Notes under the pieces: model-generated
Seen by the model: only the letters and a program-made list of their open reading frames with translations
Told to the model about the DNA's origin: nothing
Database searches by the model: none
Shown here: in pieces, positions 33,691 to 42,601 of the stretch
Numbering within the stretch: position 1 is the stretch's first letter
Layout: each line of letters starts with the position of its first letter
Assembly (NCBI GenBank): GCA_965220055.1
Contig: CBDCPE010000004.1
Location: forward strand, 1,302,001-1,366,000
Length of the DNA: 64,000 nt
Reading direction: 5' to 3'
Origin: Bin87 sp965220055
Lineage (GTDB): Bacteria > Chloroflexota > Dehalococcoidia > Lucifugimonadales > UBA3495
Translations under genes and position numbers: made by a program

Positions 33691-34779
33691 CTACATCACG
33701 ACGACGGAGCGCAGAACTTCTCCGCGCTCCATGCTGGCGAAGGCGCATTCCACATCGCCGATGCCGATGCGTTCGCTGACGAAGGCATCCAGGTCGAGCC
33801 GGCCCTGCAGGTACAGATCGATGAGCATGGGAAAATCGCGAGTGGGCAGGCAATCGCCGTACCACGAAGACTTCAGGGAACCTCCGCGACCGAACACCTC
33901 GATGAGTGGCAGTTCGATCTTCATGGCGGGGTCGGGCACGCCAACCAGGACGACGGTGCCAGCGTGATCCCGGGCGTAGAAGGCTTGCTCGTAGGTGACC
34001 GGGTTTCCGACGGCCTCGATAGCGACATTGACGCCATTGCCCGCGGTAAGCGCTCGGATGGCTTCCACCGGGTCAGTTTGGGTCGAGTTGATGGTGTGGG
34101 TGGCGCCAAAGCCCCGGGCCCATTCCAGCTTGCGGTCGTCGATGTCGACGGCGATGATGGTGTGGGCGCCGGCCAAACGGGAGCCGGCAATTGCAGCGTT
34201 GCCCACCCCACCGCAACCGATGACGGCGACAGAGTCGCCGCGACCGACATTGCCGGTGTTCATGGCGGCGCCCAAACCGGCCATGACACCGCAGCCGATG
34301 AGACCGGCGGCCAACGAGCTGGCGGACGGATCGACTTTGACAGCCTGGAGGGCATCGACCAGGGTGAGCTCACAGAAAGCGCCGATCCCGAGAGCCGGCG
34401 ACAATGGCGAACCGTCGGCGAGGGTCATTTTCTGCTGGGCGTTGCGGCTGGCAAAGCAATACCACGGCCGACCGCGCCGGCAGGACCGGCAGTTGCCGCA
34501 GGGAGCGCGCCACGCGAGGATCACGAAGTCGCCAGGTTGTACGTTGGACACGTCCGGGCCGATTTTCTCGACCACGCCGGCCGCCTCGTGGCCCAGCAGG
34601 AAGGGAAACTCGTCGTTGATAGCTCCTTCCCGGTAGTGCAGGTCGGTGTGACAGACACCGCAGGCCTGAACGCGCACCAACGCCTCGCCCTCGCCGGGAT
34701 CCGGCACCAAGATCGGAACCAGTTCCACGGGCGCGCCTTTAGCCCGCGAGACAACACCCTGAACTTCGTTGACCGGCAT
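33691..34779 (-). CDS. mscR: S-(hydroxymethyl)mycothiol dehydrogenase-like zinc alcohol dehydrogenase
   Basis: 362 aa. Closely follows mycobacterial MscR throughout: ACGVCHTDLHYREGAINDE, LLGHEAAGVVE, structural-zinc Cys in PCGNCRSCRRGRPWYC, NAQQKMTLADG, LGIGAF, GLIGCGVMAGLGAAMNTG, NAD-binding VIGCGGVGNAAI, and FGRGGSLKSSWYGDCLP. Family role: oxidises the mycothiol-formaldehyde adduct with NAD. Mycothiol genes are not in the window, so the thiol used here is unknown. ATG with GGAGGA upstream. Confidence 0.88.
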   Translation of the reverse strand: MPVNEVQGVVSRAKGAPVELVPILVPDPGEGEALVRVQACGVCHTDLHYREGAINDEFPFLLGHEAAGVVEKIGPDVSNVQPGDFVILAWRAPCGNCRSCRRGRPWYCFASRNAQQKMTLADGSPLSPALGIGAFCELTLVDALQAVKVDPSASSLAAGLIGCGVMAGLGAAMNTGNVGRGDSVAVIGCGGVGNAAIAGSRLAGAHTIIAVDIDDRKLEWARGFGATHTINSTQTDPVEAIRALTAGNGVNVAIEAVGNPVTYEQAFYARDHAGTVVLVGVPDPAMKIELPLIEVFGRGGSLKSSWYGDCLPTRDFPMLIDLYLQGRLDLDAFVSERIGIGDVECAFASMERGEVLRSVVVM

Positions 34780-35149
34780 CAGTTTTTCCTCCGCGTGGGC
34801 ACCGAGCGGCCCAGCTAGCGGCAGGTATAATGCCTCAACCGAGTGCGGGCGTCAAAGCAGGACGCGCGATTTGAAAGCCGTCGAAGCCATTCAAGCCGAG
34901 GTTGGGGATCAGGGTCGGGGATTGCTCCAGAACCCGGGTCATTACAAGCTGACTTGGCCGGTCGTGAACGCCTCGTGTGCGAACTACCGCGAATTTTTTC
35001 GCCCGTACCGACCGTGCTAAAGGGCCGACGACCAGCACGTCAGGGGCCGCGTGTCTGCTGATCGGCACCGTATCGGGTTAACGGTACTGGACCAGATGTC
35101 CGGTCGACGCTGACTGACACAGTAACCCGGCACGGATAGAAGGAGCAGG
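34780..35149. other. Intergenic region upstream of the nucleoside hydrolase gene
   Basis: No supportable gene. A TATAAT occurs at 34826-34831 on the plus strand without a good -35. The rest shows no repeats or RNA signature that I can recognise. Confidence 0.45.
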
Positions 35150-36121
35150 ATGGCGAAACGGGTAATAATCGACACCGATCCCGGGGTGGACGACTGCGCG
35201 GCCATACTTCTAGCGCTGGCGAGCCCGGAGTTGCTGGTCGATGCGCTGACCATCAGCTACGGCAACGGGTCGATGGGGCAATGCGCGGCCAACGCGCGCC
35301 GAATACTGGCAACGGCAGGCCGCGACGACATCCCGGTATTTCCGGGCGCCGAAAGCCCCTTACTCCGGCCGCCAAACCGGGGTTGGGCGTCGCACATCCA
35401 CGGCGGCGACGCGTTGGGAGACGCGGCCGGCGACGGTCGAGAACCTGCGCCAAATGAGACCGGGCCCGCGCACCGGGCGGCAGTGGAGATCGCTTCCAGA
35501 GCCCTGGATTCTCCCAGCGAGATAACGGTGCTGGCGTTGGGCCGGATGACGAACGTGGCGTTGGCACTGCGGCTAGCACCAGAGATCGCCGGCGCGCTGG
35601 CGGGAGTGGTGGTCATGGGTGGAGCAGTGAGGGTTCCCGGCAACGTGTCGCCGGTAGCGACGGCTAACATTCACGAAGACCCGGAAGCGGCGGCGATCCT
35701 GTACGACTCCGGCGTGCCGATTATCCAGGTGGGATTGGACGTATGCGACCGGTGCGGGTTCTCAGATGAACAGTTTGAGCGACTGCGCGCCAATCCCGCC
35801 CCGGCAGTGCGACTGCTGGTTTCGGCGTCGGCCTATACGCAGACGGCATACCGGCGGCTGGGTCGACTGGCAGACGGCGAAGCGGTGCGCTATAACGACG
35901 TGCCCGCCGTGGCAGCCGCCGTCGACCCGACCCTGATGACCATGCAGCGGTTGCCGGTGGCCATCGAAACGGGCAGCAACCTGACCCGGGGGCAAACGGT
36001 CGCGGATTGGTACGGCATGACAGGCCGGGAGGCGAACGTCGACGTGTGCCTGGAAGTGGACGCCGAGCGACTGACGGAAATGGTGGTGGAGAGGTTGGTC
36101 AGCTTTCCCTGGACGACCTAG
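35150..36121 (+). CDS. Inosine/uridine-preferring nucleoside hydrolase-family protein
   Basis: 323 aa. The N-terminal calcium-binding signature DTDPGVDDC is intact, as is the VVMGGAVRVPGNVSP block. Two active-site positions differ from the family: the usual AEFN segment reads ATAN, and the usual HDPLAVA segment reads NDVPAVA, so the general-acid His is replaced by Asn. Ribosome binding site AGAAGGAG. Would cleave N-ribosidic bonds if active; substrate range uncertain. Confidence 0.85.
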   Translation: MAKRVIIDTDPGVDDCAAILLALASPELLVDALTISYGNGSMGQCAANARRILATAGRDDIPVFPGAESPLLRPPNRGWASHIHGGDALGDAAGDGREPAPNETGPAHRAAVEIASRALDSPSEITVLALGRMTNVALALRLAPEIAGALAGVVVMGGAVRVPGNVSPVATANIHEDPEAAAILYDSGVPIIQVGLDVCDRCGFSDEQFERLRANPAPAVRLLVSASAYTQTAYRRLGRLADGEAVRYNDVPAVAAAVDPTLMTMQRLPVAIETGSNLTRGQTVADWYGMTGREANVDVCLEVDAERLTEMVVERLVSFPWTT

Positions 36122-36155
36122 CAGGAAAACCCCGGCCTATTAGGTGATAACGCAG

Positions 36156-36182
36156 CGGGGCGACCCCTCAAGAGCCGCCCCG
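36156..36182. terminator. Hairpin between convergent genes
   Basis: CGGGGCG (36156-36162) pairs with CGCCCCG (36176-36182); sits between the nucleoside hydrolase and peroxiredoxin genes. Confidence 0.6.
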
Positions 36183-36210
36183 AGTCATGCCTGAGTAAGA
36201 CGCGCGACGA

Positions 36211-36681
36211 TTACAGGGCAGCGACGGCGGCCCGCACTTCCTCGTAGTCCGGCTCGGTGGCGGGAGAGTCAGCCACCCAGTGGTAACGCACGACGCCGGC
36301 GGCGTCTACGATGGTGACGGCGCGCTTGGCGGCAACATAGCCGTCCATGCCGGCCAGGCCGGGCAGCGCAACATCGTAGGCGTTGACCACCTCGCGGTTG
36401 TAATCGCTGAGGAAGGTGTAATTGACGTTGTTGGCGGCCTTCCACGCGCCCTGGGCGAAGGGCGGGTCTACCGTGATCCCGAGGACCACGGCGTTCATCG
36501 AATCGAACTGGTCGATGCGGTCACGGAGGGCACACATCTCCGTGGTGCAGACGCCGGTGAAAGCGCCGGGAAAGAAGGCGAGAACCACGTTTTTGCCGCG
36601 GTAATCGCTCAGACTGTGGCGGGTCTGAGGGTTTTCATGCAGGGTGAAATCGGGAGCGGACTGCCCTACGGTGATAGCCAT
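36211..36681 (-). CDS. Peroxiredoxin (AhpC/TSA, atypical 1-Cys/2-Cys type)
   Basis: 156 aa from ATG 36681 (AGGAGG upstream). APDFTLHENPQTRHSLSDYRGKNVVLAFFP leads to GAFTGVCTTEMC, with the peroxidatic Cys in VCTTE and another Cys five residues on. LGITVDPPFAQGAW follows. Resembles the AhpE/BCP group. Detoxifies peroxides using a thioredoxin- or mycoredoxin-type donor; the donor is not identifiable. Divergent from the gamma-glutamyltransferase gene. Confidence 0.9.
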   Translation of the reverse strand: MAITVGQSAPDFTLHENPQTRHSLSDYRGKNVVLAFFPGAFTGVCTTEMCALRDRIDQFDSMNAVVLGITVDPPFAQGAWKAANNVNYTFLSDYNREVVNAYDVALPGLAGMDGYVAAKRAVTIVDAAGVVRYHWVADSPATEPDYEEVRAAVAAL

Positions 36682-36848
36682 CAAGGAACCTCCTGGCTGG
36701 TGATAAATAACGAGGGTGTGAGCAAGTCGTTGACGGCCGGTAAAACAGGTCCGGGGAAACGACGCCAGCATCTTATCATAACGACCTGAAACCCCTCTTT
36801 TCCGGGGGCATGCTAAACTGGCCGGCACCTAAATTCGGAGCCATTGCC

Positions 36849-38450
36849 ATGTTTTTCAACTCCCGCCGTTCCACCGTACATGCCACGCACGGGCTGGTCG
36901 CGACCAGCCAGCCGCTGGCAGCCATGGCCGGGCTGAGAGTCCTGATGGATGGCGGAAACGCCATCGATGCCGCGGTGGCGGCGGCGGCGACGTTGAACGT
37001 GGTAGAGCCGATGTCGACCGGAGTTGGCGGCGACGTTTTCGCGTTGATTTGGAAAGCGGCTGACAGGAAGGTGTTGGCGTTGAACGGAAGCGGCCGGGCT
37101 CCGAAAGCCGCGTCAATTGAGGAACTGCACGCGAAGGGGCGCAGCCGGATGCCAGCGTTCGGCCCGCTGTCGATCTCGGTTCCGGGGACGGTGCACGGGT
37201 GGGAGGTATTGCTGCAGAACGAAGGGACAATGAGCCTGGGCGACGCGCTGGCGCCGGCCATCAATTATGCGGAGAACGGGTTTCCGGTAAGCGACATCAT
37301 CGGTTTCCAGTGGAAGCAGCAGGAAGACAAGCTGGCGGCGCTGCCGTCCGGCCAGGAACTGCTGGTCAACGGACGGGCCCCGTGCGAAGGGGAGATCATG
37401 CGGCTGCCGACCCTGGCGGGGACGCTGAGGGCAGTTGCCGAGGGCGGTAGCAAGGCGTTTTACACCGGTCCGATCGCCTCCGCGATGGCGCAATTTGTCC
37501 AGGAGCAGGGTGGTTGGCTTGCCAAAGGGGACCTGGAATCGCACCACTCCGACTGGGATGAGCCAATCAAGACGGACTATCGGGGTGTGACGTGCTGGGA
37601 GTGTCCGCCCAACGGGCAGGGGATCATCGCACTGGAGGCGCTGAACATCGTCGAGGGATTCGACATTGCCGGCATGGGGCCGCAGAGCGCCGAACGGTAT
37701 CACCACCTGGTTGAGGCGACCAGGCTGGGATTCGCGGATGCGTTTGAGCATCTGGCCGATCCGCGTTGCGCTGAAGTTCCCACCGAAATGTGGACGTCCA
37801 AGGAGTACGCCAAGGGCCGGCGAGGCCTGATCAACCCGGAGCGGGCGATGGACACGGCACCCTACGGGAAGATGGTGCCGGGAAGTGACACGGTATACAT
37901 CAGCGTGGTCGATGGCGCGGGGAACGCCTGCTCGTTGATCAACAGCGTGTTCGCCAATTTCGGGTCTGGGCTGGTGGTACCCGGAACGGGGATCGTGATG
38001 CACAACCGGGCATCGCTGTTCAACGTCACGCCTGGACATCCGAACTCGCTGGAGGGCGGCAAGCGGCCGTTCCACACCATCATTCCGGCCATGGCAACGC
38101 GGAACGACGAACTGTGGCTGAGCTACGGCGTGATGGGCGGGTTCATGCAGCCCCAGGGCCACCTGCAGGTGATAAGCAACATGGTGGACTTTGGCATGGA
38201 CTCGCAGGGTGCCCTGGACGCTCTGCGGTTCCAGGTGGTCGGTGATTCGGTTTGGCTGGAAGGGGACGTTGACGACAAAGTGGTGGCCGGACTGCACCAG
38301 CGGGGCCACCGGGTCAACGTGATGCATGGTCCGCAGCGGGGCGGGGCCGGCGGCATGGGTGGCGGTCAGGTGATCAGCCGTGATCCCGAGTCCGGGGTAC
38401 TGAGCGGCGGCAGCGAACCGCGCAAAGATGGAGCAGCCGTCGGCTGGTAA
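36849..38450 (+). CDS. Gamma-glutamyltransferase-family protein
   Basis: 533 aa from ATG 36849 (GGAG ten bases before; ATG 36810 in frame is possible). No signal peptide, so likely cytoplasmic. N-terminal block HGLVATSQPLAAMAGLRVLMDGGNAIDAAVAAA and FALIWKAAD. The autoprocessing/nucleophile Thr lies in SDTVYISVVDGAGNACSLINSVF, and a GSGLVVPGTGI block follows. Family members range from glutathione hydrolases to acylases; the non-secreted subgroup is mostly uncharacterised. Its stop directly abuts the convergent gene. Confidence 0.9.
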   Translation: MFFNSRRSTVHATHGLVATSQPLAAMAGLRVLMDGGNAIDAAVAAAATLNVVEPMSTGVGGDVFALIWKAADRKVLALNGSGRAPKAASIEELHAKGRSRMPAFGPLSISVPGTVHGWEVLLQNEGTMSLGDALAPAINYAENGFPVSDIIGFQWKQQEDKLAALPSGQELLVNGRAPCEGEIMRLPTLAGTLRAVAEGGSKAFYTGPIASAMAQFVQEQGGWLAKGDLESHHSDWDEPIKTDYRGVTCWECPPNGQGIIALEALNIVEGFDIAGMGPQSAERYHHLVEATRLGFADAFEHLADPRCAEVPTEMWTSKEYAKGRRGLINPERAMDTAPYGKMVPGSDTVYISVVDGAGNACSLINSVFANFGSGLVVPGTGIVMHNRASLFNVTPGHPNSLEGGKRPFHTIIPAMATRNDELWLSYGVMGGFMQPQGHLQVISNMVDFGMDSQGALDALRFQVVGDSVWLEGDVDDKVVAGLHQRGHRVNVMHGPQRGGAGGMGGGQVISRDPESGVLSGGSEPRKDGAAVGW

Positions 38451-38834
38451 TTACCGGGACAACCAGCGGCGGAAGCGCTGCCAGGCTCCCTTAGGCTCCG
38501 GATCGATGGGGCGGCCGCGCCAATATTGCTGACGCTGGTTACCCATCCGCCTGAAGAACATCCACGCGATTGCCGCAGCCATCAACACGAGCCCGGCCAA
38601 GGACAGCAACATAATCCTGGCAAGGAACAGGCCAATAAGGGCCAGCACCCCGCCCGCAATTGCCAACTTGGTAGGCGAAATAAGGCGCTTGGACCGGCGC
38701 GGTCGGGGAGCGAATGGAGACGGCTGGTCGTCCAGCGGTGGAGGAGCGTCAGCCGGCGCGGTAGGGGGTTCAGGCACCTCGGATTCCAGTTCGTTGAGCA
38801 ACTGCTCGATTTCCTCTTCGTAACGATCTTTCAT
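38451..38834 (-). CDS. Small two-helix membrane protein
   Basis: 127 aa from ATG 38834. An acidic coiled-coil-like N-terminus (DRYEEEIEQLLNELESEV) is followed by a Pro-rich linker and two membrane segments (about 62-98: LAIAGGVLALIGLFLARIM, LLSLAGLVLMAAAIAWMFF). The basic C-terminus is RRMGNQRQQYWRGRPIDPEP. Function unknown. Stop codon abuts the GGT-family stop with no gap. Confidence 0.78.
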   Translation of the reverse strand: MKDRYEEEIEQLLNELESEVPEPPTAPADAPPPLDDQPSPFAPRPRRSKRLISPTKLAIAGGVLALIGLFLARIMLLSLAGLVLMAAAIAWMFFRRMGNQRQQYWRGRPIDPEPKGAWQRFRRWLSR

Positions 38835-39249
38835 ATTCGCACTTCCCCCCATCGGCAACGGCACCGGCGTCGTGGTGCGGATTATAACCCGGAGTCATTG
38901 CCAGCGTAAGCGTTACTCAGCACGTGCCAGAGTCTCGCCAAAGTCGCTCGTGATGGCATCCGCGCCCGGCGCGTGTGCTCACCGTTGTTCGACTGTCCGC
39001 GGAAAACACCCGGAGGCGCGTCGGGGTCAGCAGTCCGGAGAGCGCCGGTTCCAGCGACGGGGTCCCGCGTTTCGCTCACCATGGCGATTTAGCGCACGGT
39101 CGGCGCGTCATACCGGCGCGAAGGTCCCATGGAGAACGCTTCGTCGCGGGCGACGGGCGGAAAGCGCCGAATGGTTCGGGAAGGCAGATGTGCTAGGATA
39201 ACGACGCTGACGGCAGGACAGGACTGCCCAGGAAAAGGAGCGAAGCATC
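38835..39249. other. Intergenic region; minus-strand TATAAT at 38881-38886
   Basis: Holds a minus-strand GGGTTATAAT (the -10 likely serves the membrane-protein gene) and, at 39236-39241, the ribosome binding site of the dehalogenase gene. I see no gene or repeat in the rest. Confidence 0.45.
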
Positions 39250-39975
39250 ATGGCCAACACCCCGTTGGGTCTAGACATCAGAGCCTGCATTTTTGACGTT
39301 TTCGGCACGGTGGTCGACTGGAGATCCAGCGTCACCGAGCAGTGCGCGAACATGGGGCGGATCAAGGGAATCGAACGGGACTGGAGCGCATTCGCGGATG
39401 CGTGGCGCGGCAAGTATCGTCCCTACATGGACAAGGTCCGCAACGGGAACCTGCCCTGGACGAACCTGGACGCGTTGCACCGCATGGCGCTGGACGAAGT
39501 GTTGGACGAGTTCGAGATCAGCGGTCTCGACGATGATGAGAAGATGGAAGTGACCTACTTCTGGCACCACCTCCGCCCCTGGGCTGACAGCGTGCCCGGG
39601 CTGTACCGGCTAAAGAACAAATTCATCATCTCACCGATGTCCAACGGCAACATTGCGCTGATGACCAACATGGCCAAGAACGGCGGAATGCCGTGGGACT
39701 GCATCCTGGGAGCAGAGGTGGCGCAGCACTACAAGCCCGACCCGGAGAGCTACGGTACGGCGGTCAAACTGCTGGGTTTGCAACCGGAGCAGGTGATGAT
39801 GGTTGCCGCGCACCAGGGCGACCTGCTGGCGTCCGCCATGGTGGGCCTGCGCACCGGGTTCGTGCCACGCCCGCGGGAGCACGGGCCGGACCGCACGCCA
39901 GACCCGACGCCGGATCCGTCGTTCAACGTGGTCGCTGACAGCTTTGTGGACCTGGCTTCGAAGCTGGGAGCGTAA
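39250..39975 (+). CDS. Haloacid dehalogenase, type II-like (HAD superfamily)
   Basis: 241 aa. Motif I CIFDVFGTVVDWR has the nucleophile Asp and the VFGT variant typical of L-2-haloacid dehalogenases; ISPMSNGNIALM is motif II with Ser/Asn, and HYKPDPESYGTA motif III Lys region. VAAHQGDLLASAM replaces the usual acidic motif IV. Clear ribosome binding site AGGAGCG. Dehalogenase activity is inferred from family; substrate unknown. Confidence 0.87.
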   Translation: MANTPLGLDIRACIFDVFGTVVDWRSSVTEQCANMGRIKGIERDWSAFADAWRGKYRPYMDKVRNGNLPWTNLDALHRMALDEVLDEFEISGLDDDEKMEVTYFWHHLRPWADSVPGLYRLKNKFIISPMSNGNIALMTNMAKNGGMPWDCILGAEVAQHYKPDPESYGTAVKLLGLQPEQVMMVAAHQGDLLASAMVGLRTGFVPRPREHGPDRTPDPTPDPSFNVVADSFVDLASKLGA

Positions 39976-40005
39976 TTCTCAAGCCAAACCCAATGCAAAA
40001 GCGCC

Positions 40006-40027
40006 GGGGCGAATGATTATTCGCCCC
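40006..40027. repeat. GGGGCGAATGA-type palindrome (copy 3)
   Basis: Near-perfect inverted repeat of 22 bp with ATT-type centre. Between convergent HAD and luciferase-like genes; its last base is the first base of the convergent stop codon (minus-strand TAG). Confidence 0.8.
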
Positions 40028-41061
40028 TACGTCGTTAGGGGTTCGAGACCGCAGGCCTGCGCAACGAGTTCGTAGGAGCGGACGCGGTCTTCGTAGTGGT
40101 AACAGATGGTGACCACGCTCAGGTCAGGGGTCTGATAGTCCTCGGCGACCTTCTCCAATCCTGCCTTGATCTGCTCGGGGTCGCCGTCCACGCAGTTGCG
40201 GCTGTACTGCTGGATGAACTGCCACTCGTTGGCCAGGTACTTGTATTCGGCAGCCAATTCCGGGGAAGGAATTCCCTTGGCTCGCCCGGTGACAGAGCGG
40301 AGGCGGCCAAGGTTGCGACTGGACGCTATCCGGTGGGCTTCCTCCTCGGTGTCGGCGCATAAAACCTGGACACCGACGTTGATCAGAGGCTCGGCAAGGA
40401 ATTCGGAAGCCTCGAAATTCTGCCGATAGGATTCGACGATCTGTGGACCGTCGGTAGCGCCCATGCCAAAGAAGTGGGCGTAGGCGAAAGGCAGGCCCAT
40501 CTTGGCGGCCATGAAGGCGGATTCGTACCGGGAACCCAGCAGCCAAACCTGAGGAACGGTCTCAGACTCTTCAGGTGCGGCAAGAACCTCATGGAAGGGA
40601 TGGTCCTCGGGCTGCGTATCGTGCAGGTAATTGACGACGTCGCGGACCTGTTGGGGGAAATGGCGGATGTCCTTGGGCATGGTCGGGTAGGCGAGGGCCG
40701 CCGCAGTGATCTGGTCGCTGCCCGGAGCGCGCCCCAGGCCGAGGTCGATGCGGTCGGGATAGAGAGAGTCGAGTATTCGGAAGGTTTCGGCAACCTTCAA
40801 GGAACTGTAGTGGGAGAGCATGACACCGCCGGAACCGACCCGGATGCTCTTGGTGTGAGCGGCGATCTGGCCCACCATGACCTCAGGAGCGGTACCAGCG
40901 AAGTTGGGCAGATTGTGGTGCTCGGCTACCCAATAACGCTGGTAGCCCATCTGCTCGGTGGCGGTCGCGAGCTGGATGGTCTCACGCAGCGCGACACCGG
41001 CATTGCTACCTTCACGCATCGGCGACTGATCGACCACGCTCAGTTGCAGTTTTTGGCTCAA
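40027..41061 (-). CDS. Luciferase-like flavin-dependent monooxygenase (LLM class)
   Basis: 344 aa from TTG 41061, chosen because GGGGGA is close upstream and the protein then begins QLSVVDQSPM. Family blocks: YWVAEHHNLPNFAGTAPEVMVG, IRVGSGGVMLSHYSSLKVAETFRILDSLYPDRIDLGLGRAPG, VWLLGSRYESAFMAAKMGLPFAYAHFF. These are hallmarks of the MsnO8-like subgroup. FMNH2 is the expected cofactor. An in-frame GTG/ATT-region start farther up (41136) is less likely. Confidence 0.87.
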   Translation of the reverse strand: MSQKLQLSVVDQSPMREGSNAGVALRETIQLATATEQMGYQRYWVAEHHNLPNFAGTAPEVMVGQIAAHTKSIRVGSGGVMLSHYSSLKVAETFRILDSLYPDRIDLGLGRAPGSDQITAAALAYPTMPKDIRHFPQQVRDVVNYLHDTQPEDHPFHEVLAAPEESETVPQVWLLGSRYESAFMAAKMGLPFAYAHFFGMGATDGPQIVESYRQNFEASEFLAEPLINVGVQVLCADTEEEAHRIASSRNLGRLRSVTGRAKGIPSPELAAEYKYLANEWQFIQQYSRNCVDGDPEQIKAGLEKVAEDYQTPDLSVVTICYHYEDRVRSYELVAQACGLEPLTT

Positions 41062-41269
41062 GTTGTCCCCCTGACCGTAGATCGCATTGGGATCGCGCAT
41101 ACACGCGGTATCCGGCGCCGTCATTTTTTGTATCACGAAGATCTGGGTTGTCGGCGAAGGCTCACTGACCTATTATAAATATGTCCAAGGGAAAAAGTAG
41201 CGCGCAATAAAACGAGGCGACCATTCCCGACGACGGGTCCGGGTTGCCAGCCATATTAGGTAAGCCGCA

Positions 41270-42601
41270 TTGCTCTTCGACAAAATAATTGGATCCAAAC
41301 CGGCAGTCGAAGAAATGCCGACGGCCGGTCAACCGCTCACCGGGAGCGGCACCAAGTACCTACTTGAACGCATCGTCAAGTGGGTACTTTTTCTTTTAGC
41401 GTCCGTTTCGGTGCTGACAACCGTCGGCATCATGTCGGTATTGTTGTTCGAGGGAGTGCGCTTTTTCACCGCGGATTTCTACGAGCAACGGCCGACAGAG
41501 AGAGTGGCGATCAGCGAAGCCGAAGGACTGGCAGGCGTTGCGCCCAGCACACTCGCTCCGGGGATTGTACCCAAGGTCGAGGTGCGGGCCACGACCGATT
41601 CCCTGATTCATGTCAAATGGGAAAGGCCCACAGTTGGGCAGGAGCCCACGGGATATGATGTTTCCGTGCTGCCAAGCCTGAGCGCGGACCTTTCCGACTG
41701 CGCGAACCTTCCGGCAGACCGGACATCATGCGTTATCGCCAACGCCGCGCCGGGGCGCTCGCATAAGGTTACCGTCGCAGCCCTGGCGGGCCCTGGAAAG
41801 GGCGTGGGCCTGCAGACCGACTCCTTCAGCGTGCCGGAGAAGGTGAAGTGGCACCGGTTCCTGACGGACACCAAGTGGCGCACGCTGCTGGTGCCGCGTT
41901 CGTACGGCATCTGGCCGTTGCTGGTGGGGACCACCATGATCGCCGTGCTGGCGATGTTCGTAGCCGTTCCGCTGGGCCTGCTGAGCGCCGTCTTCCTGAG
42001 TGAATACGCGCATCCGCGACTCAGAGCGATCACCAAGCCGATCCTGGAAATTCTGGCGGGCATTCCCACAGTGGTATACGGGTTCTTCGCGCTGTTCTTC
42101 ATCACTCCGATCCTGCGCAATCTCAGCGACGACGTGGGTATCTTCAACGCGCTGTCGGCCGCCATCGTAATGGGCGTGATGATCATCCCCATGGTTTCCA
42201 GCCTGAGCGAGGATGCGATGCGGGCGGTGCCCAACGCGCTGCGGGAGGGCGCCTACGCACTGGGAGCGACGAAAGTTGAAGTAGCCACCAAGGTGGTGTT
42301 GCCGGCTGCCCTGTCCGGTATCGTCGCGGCGTTCATCCTGGCAATGTCCCGAGCCGTCGGCGAAACGATGATCGTGTTCATCGCGGCCGGCCAGAACGAG
42401 AAACTGACCTTCAACCCGCTGGAACCCGTGAACACCATGACGGGGTTCATGGCGACGACCAACTTCAGCGACAACGCAATTCCGGGAACGGCGCAATTCC
42501 AGTCCCTGTTCGCCGTGGGTATCACCCTGTTCATCATCACGTTGCTGATGAACCTGGTGAGTCAGTTCGTAGTTGCCAAGTTCCGTGAGGTGTACGAATA
42601 A
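41270..42601 (+). CDS. pstC: Phosphate ABC transporter permease PstC with inserted FN3-like domain
   Basis: 443 aa, about 100 longer than usual. TTG start at 41270. TM1 at about 36-61 is followed by a short FFTADF loop. Residues about 100-190 then form a fibronectin-III-like domain: SLIHVKWERP, TGYDVSVLPS, Cys144 and Cys154, RSHKVTVAALAGPGKGVG. The normal permease resumes with FLTDTKWRTLLVPRSYGIWPLLVGT and carries the EAA loop REGAYALGATKVEVATKVVLP. Start of the pstC-pstA-pstB-phoU operon. Confidence 0.93.
   Translation: MLFDKIIGSKPAVEEMPTAGQPLTGSGTKYLLERIVKWVLFLLASVSVLTTVGIMSVLLFEGVRFFTADFYEQRPTERVAISEAEGLAGVAPSTLAPGIVPKVEVRATTDSLIHVKWERPTVGQEPTGYDVSVLPSLSADLSDCANLPADRTSCVIANAAPGRSHKVTVAALAGPGKGVGLQTDSFSVPEKVKWHRFLTDTKWRTLLVPRSYGIWPLLVGTTMIAVLAMFVAVPLGLLSAVFLSEYAHPRLRAITKPILEILAGIPTVVYGFFALFFITPILRNLSDDVGIFNALSAAIVMGVMIIPMVSSLSEDAMRAVPNALREGAYALGATKVEVATKVVLPAALSGIVAAFILAMSRAVGETMIVFIAAGQNEKLTFNPLEPVNTMTGFMATTNFSDNAIPGTAQFQSLFAVGITLFIITLLMNLVSQFVVAKFREVYE

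Noticed and set aside
37113..38327. 404-codon open frame opposite the GGT-family gene
   Set aside because: Shadow frame; the plus-strand gene has all family motifs.
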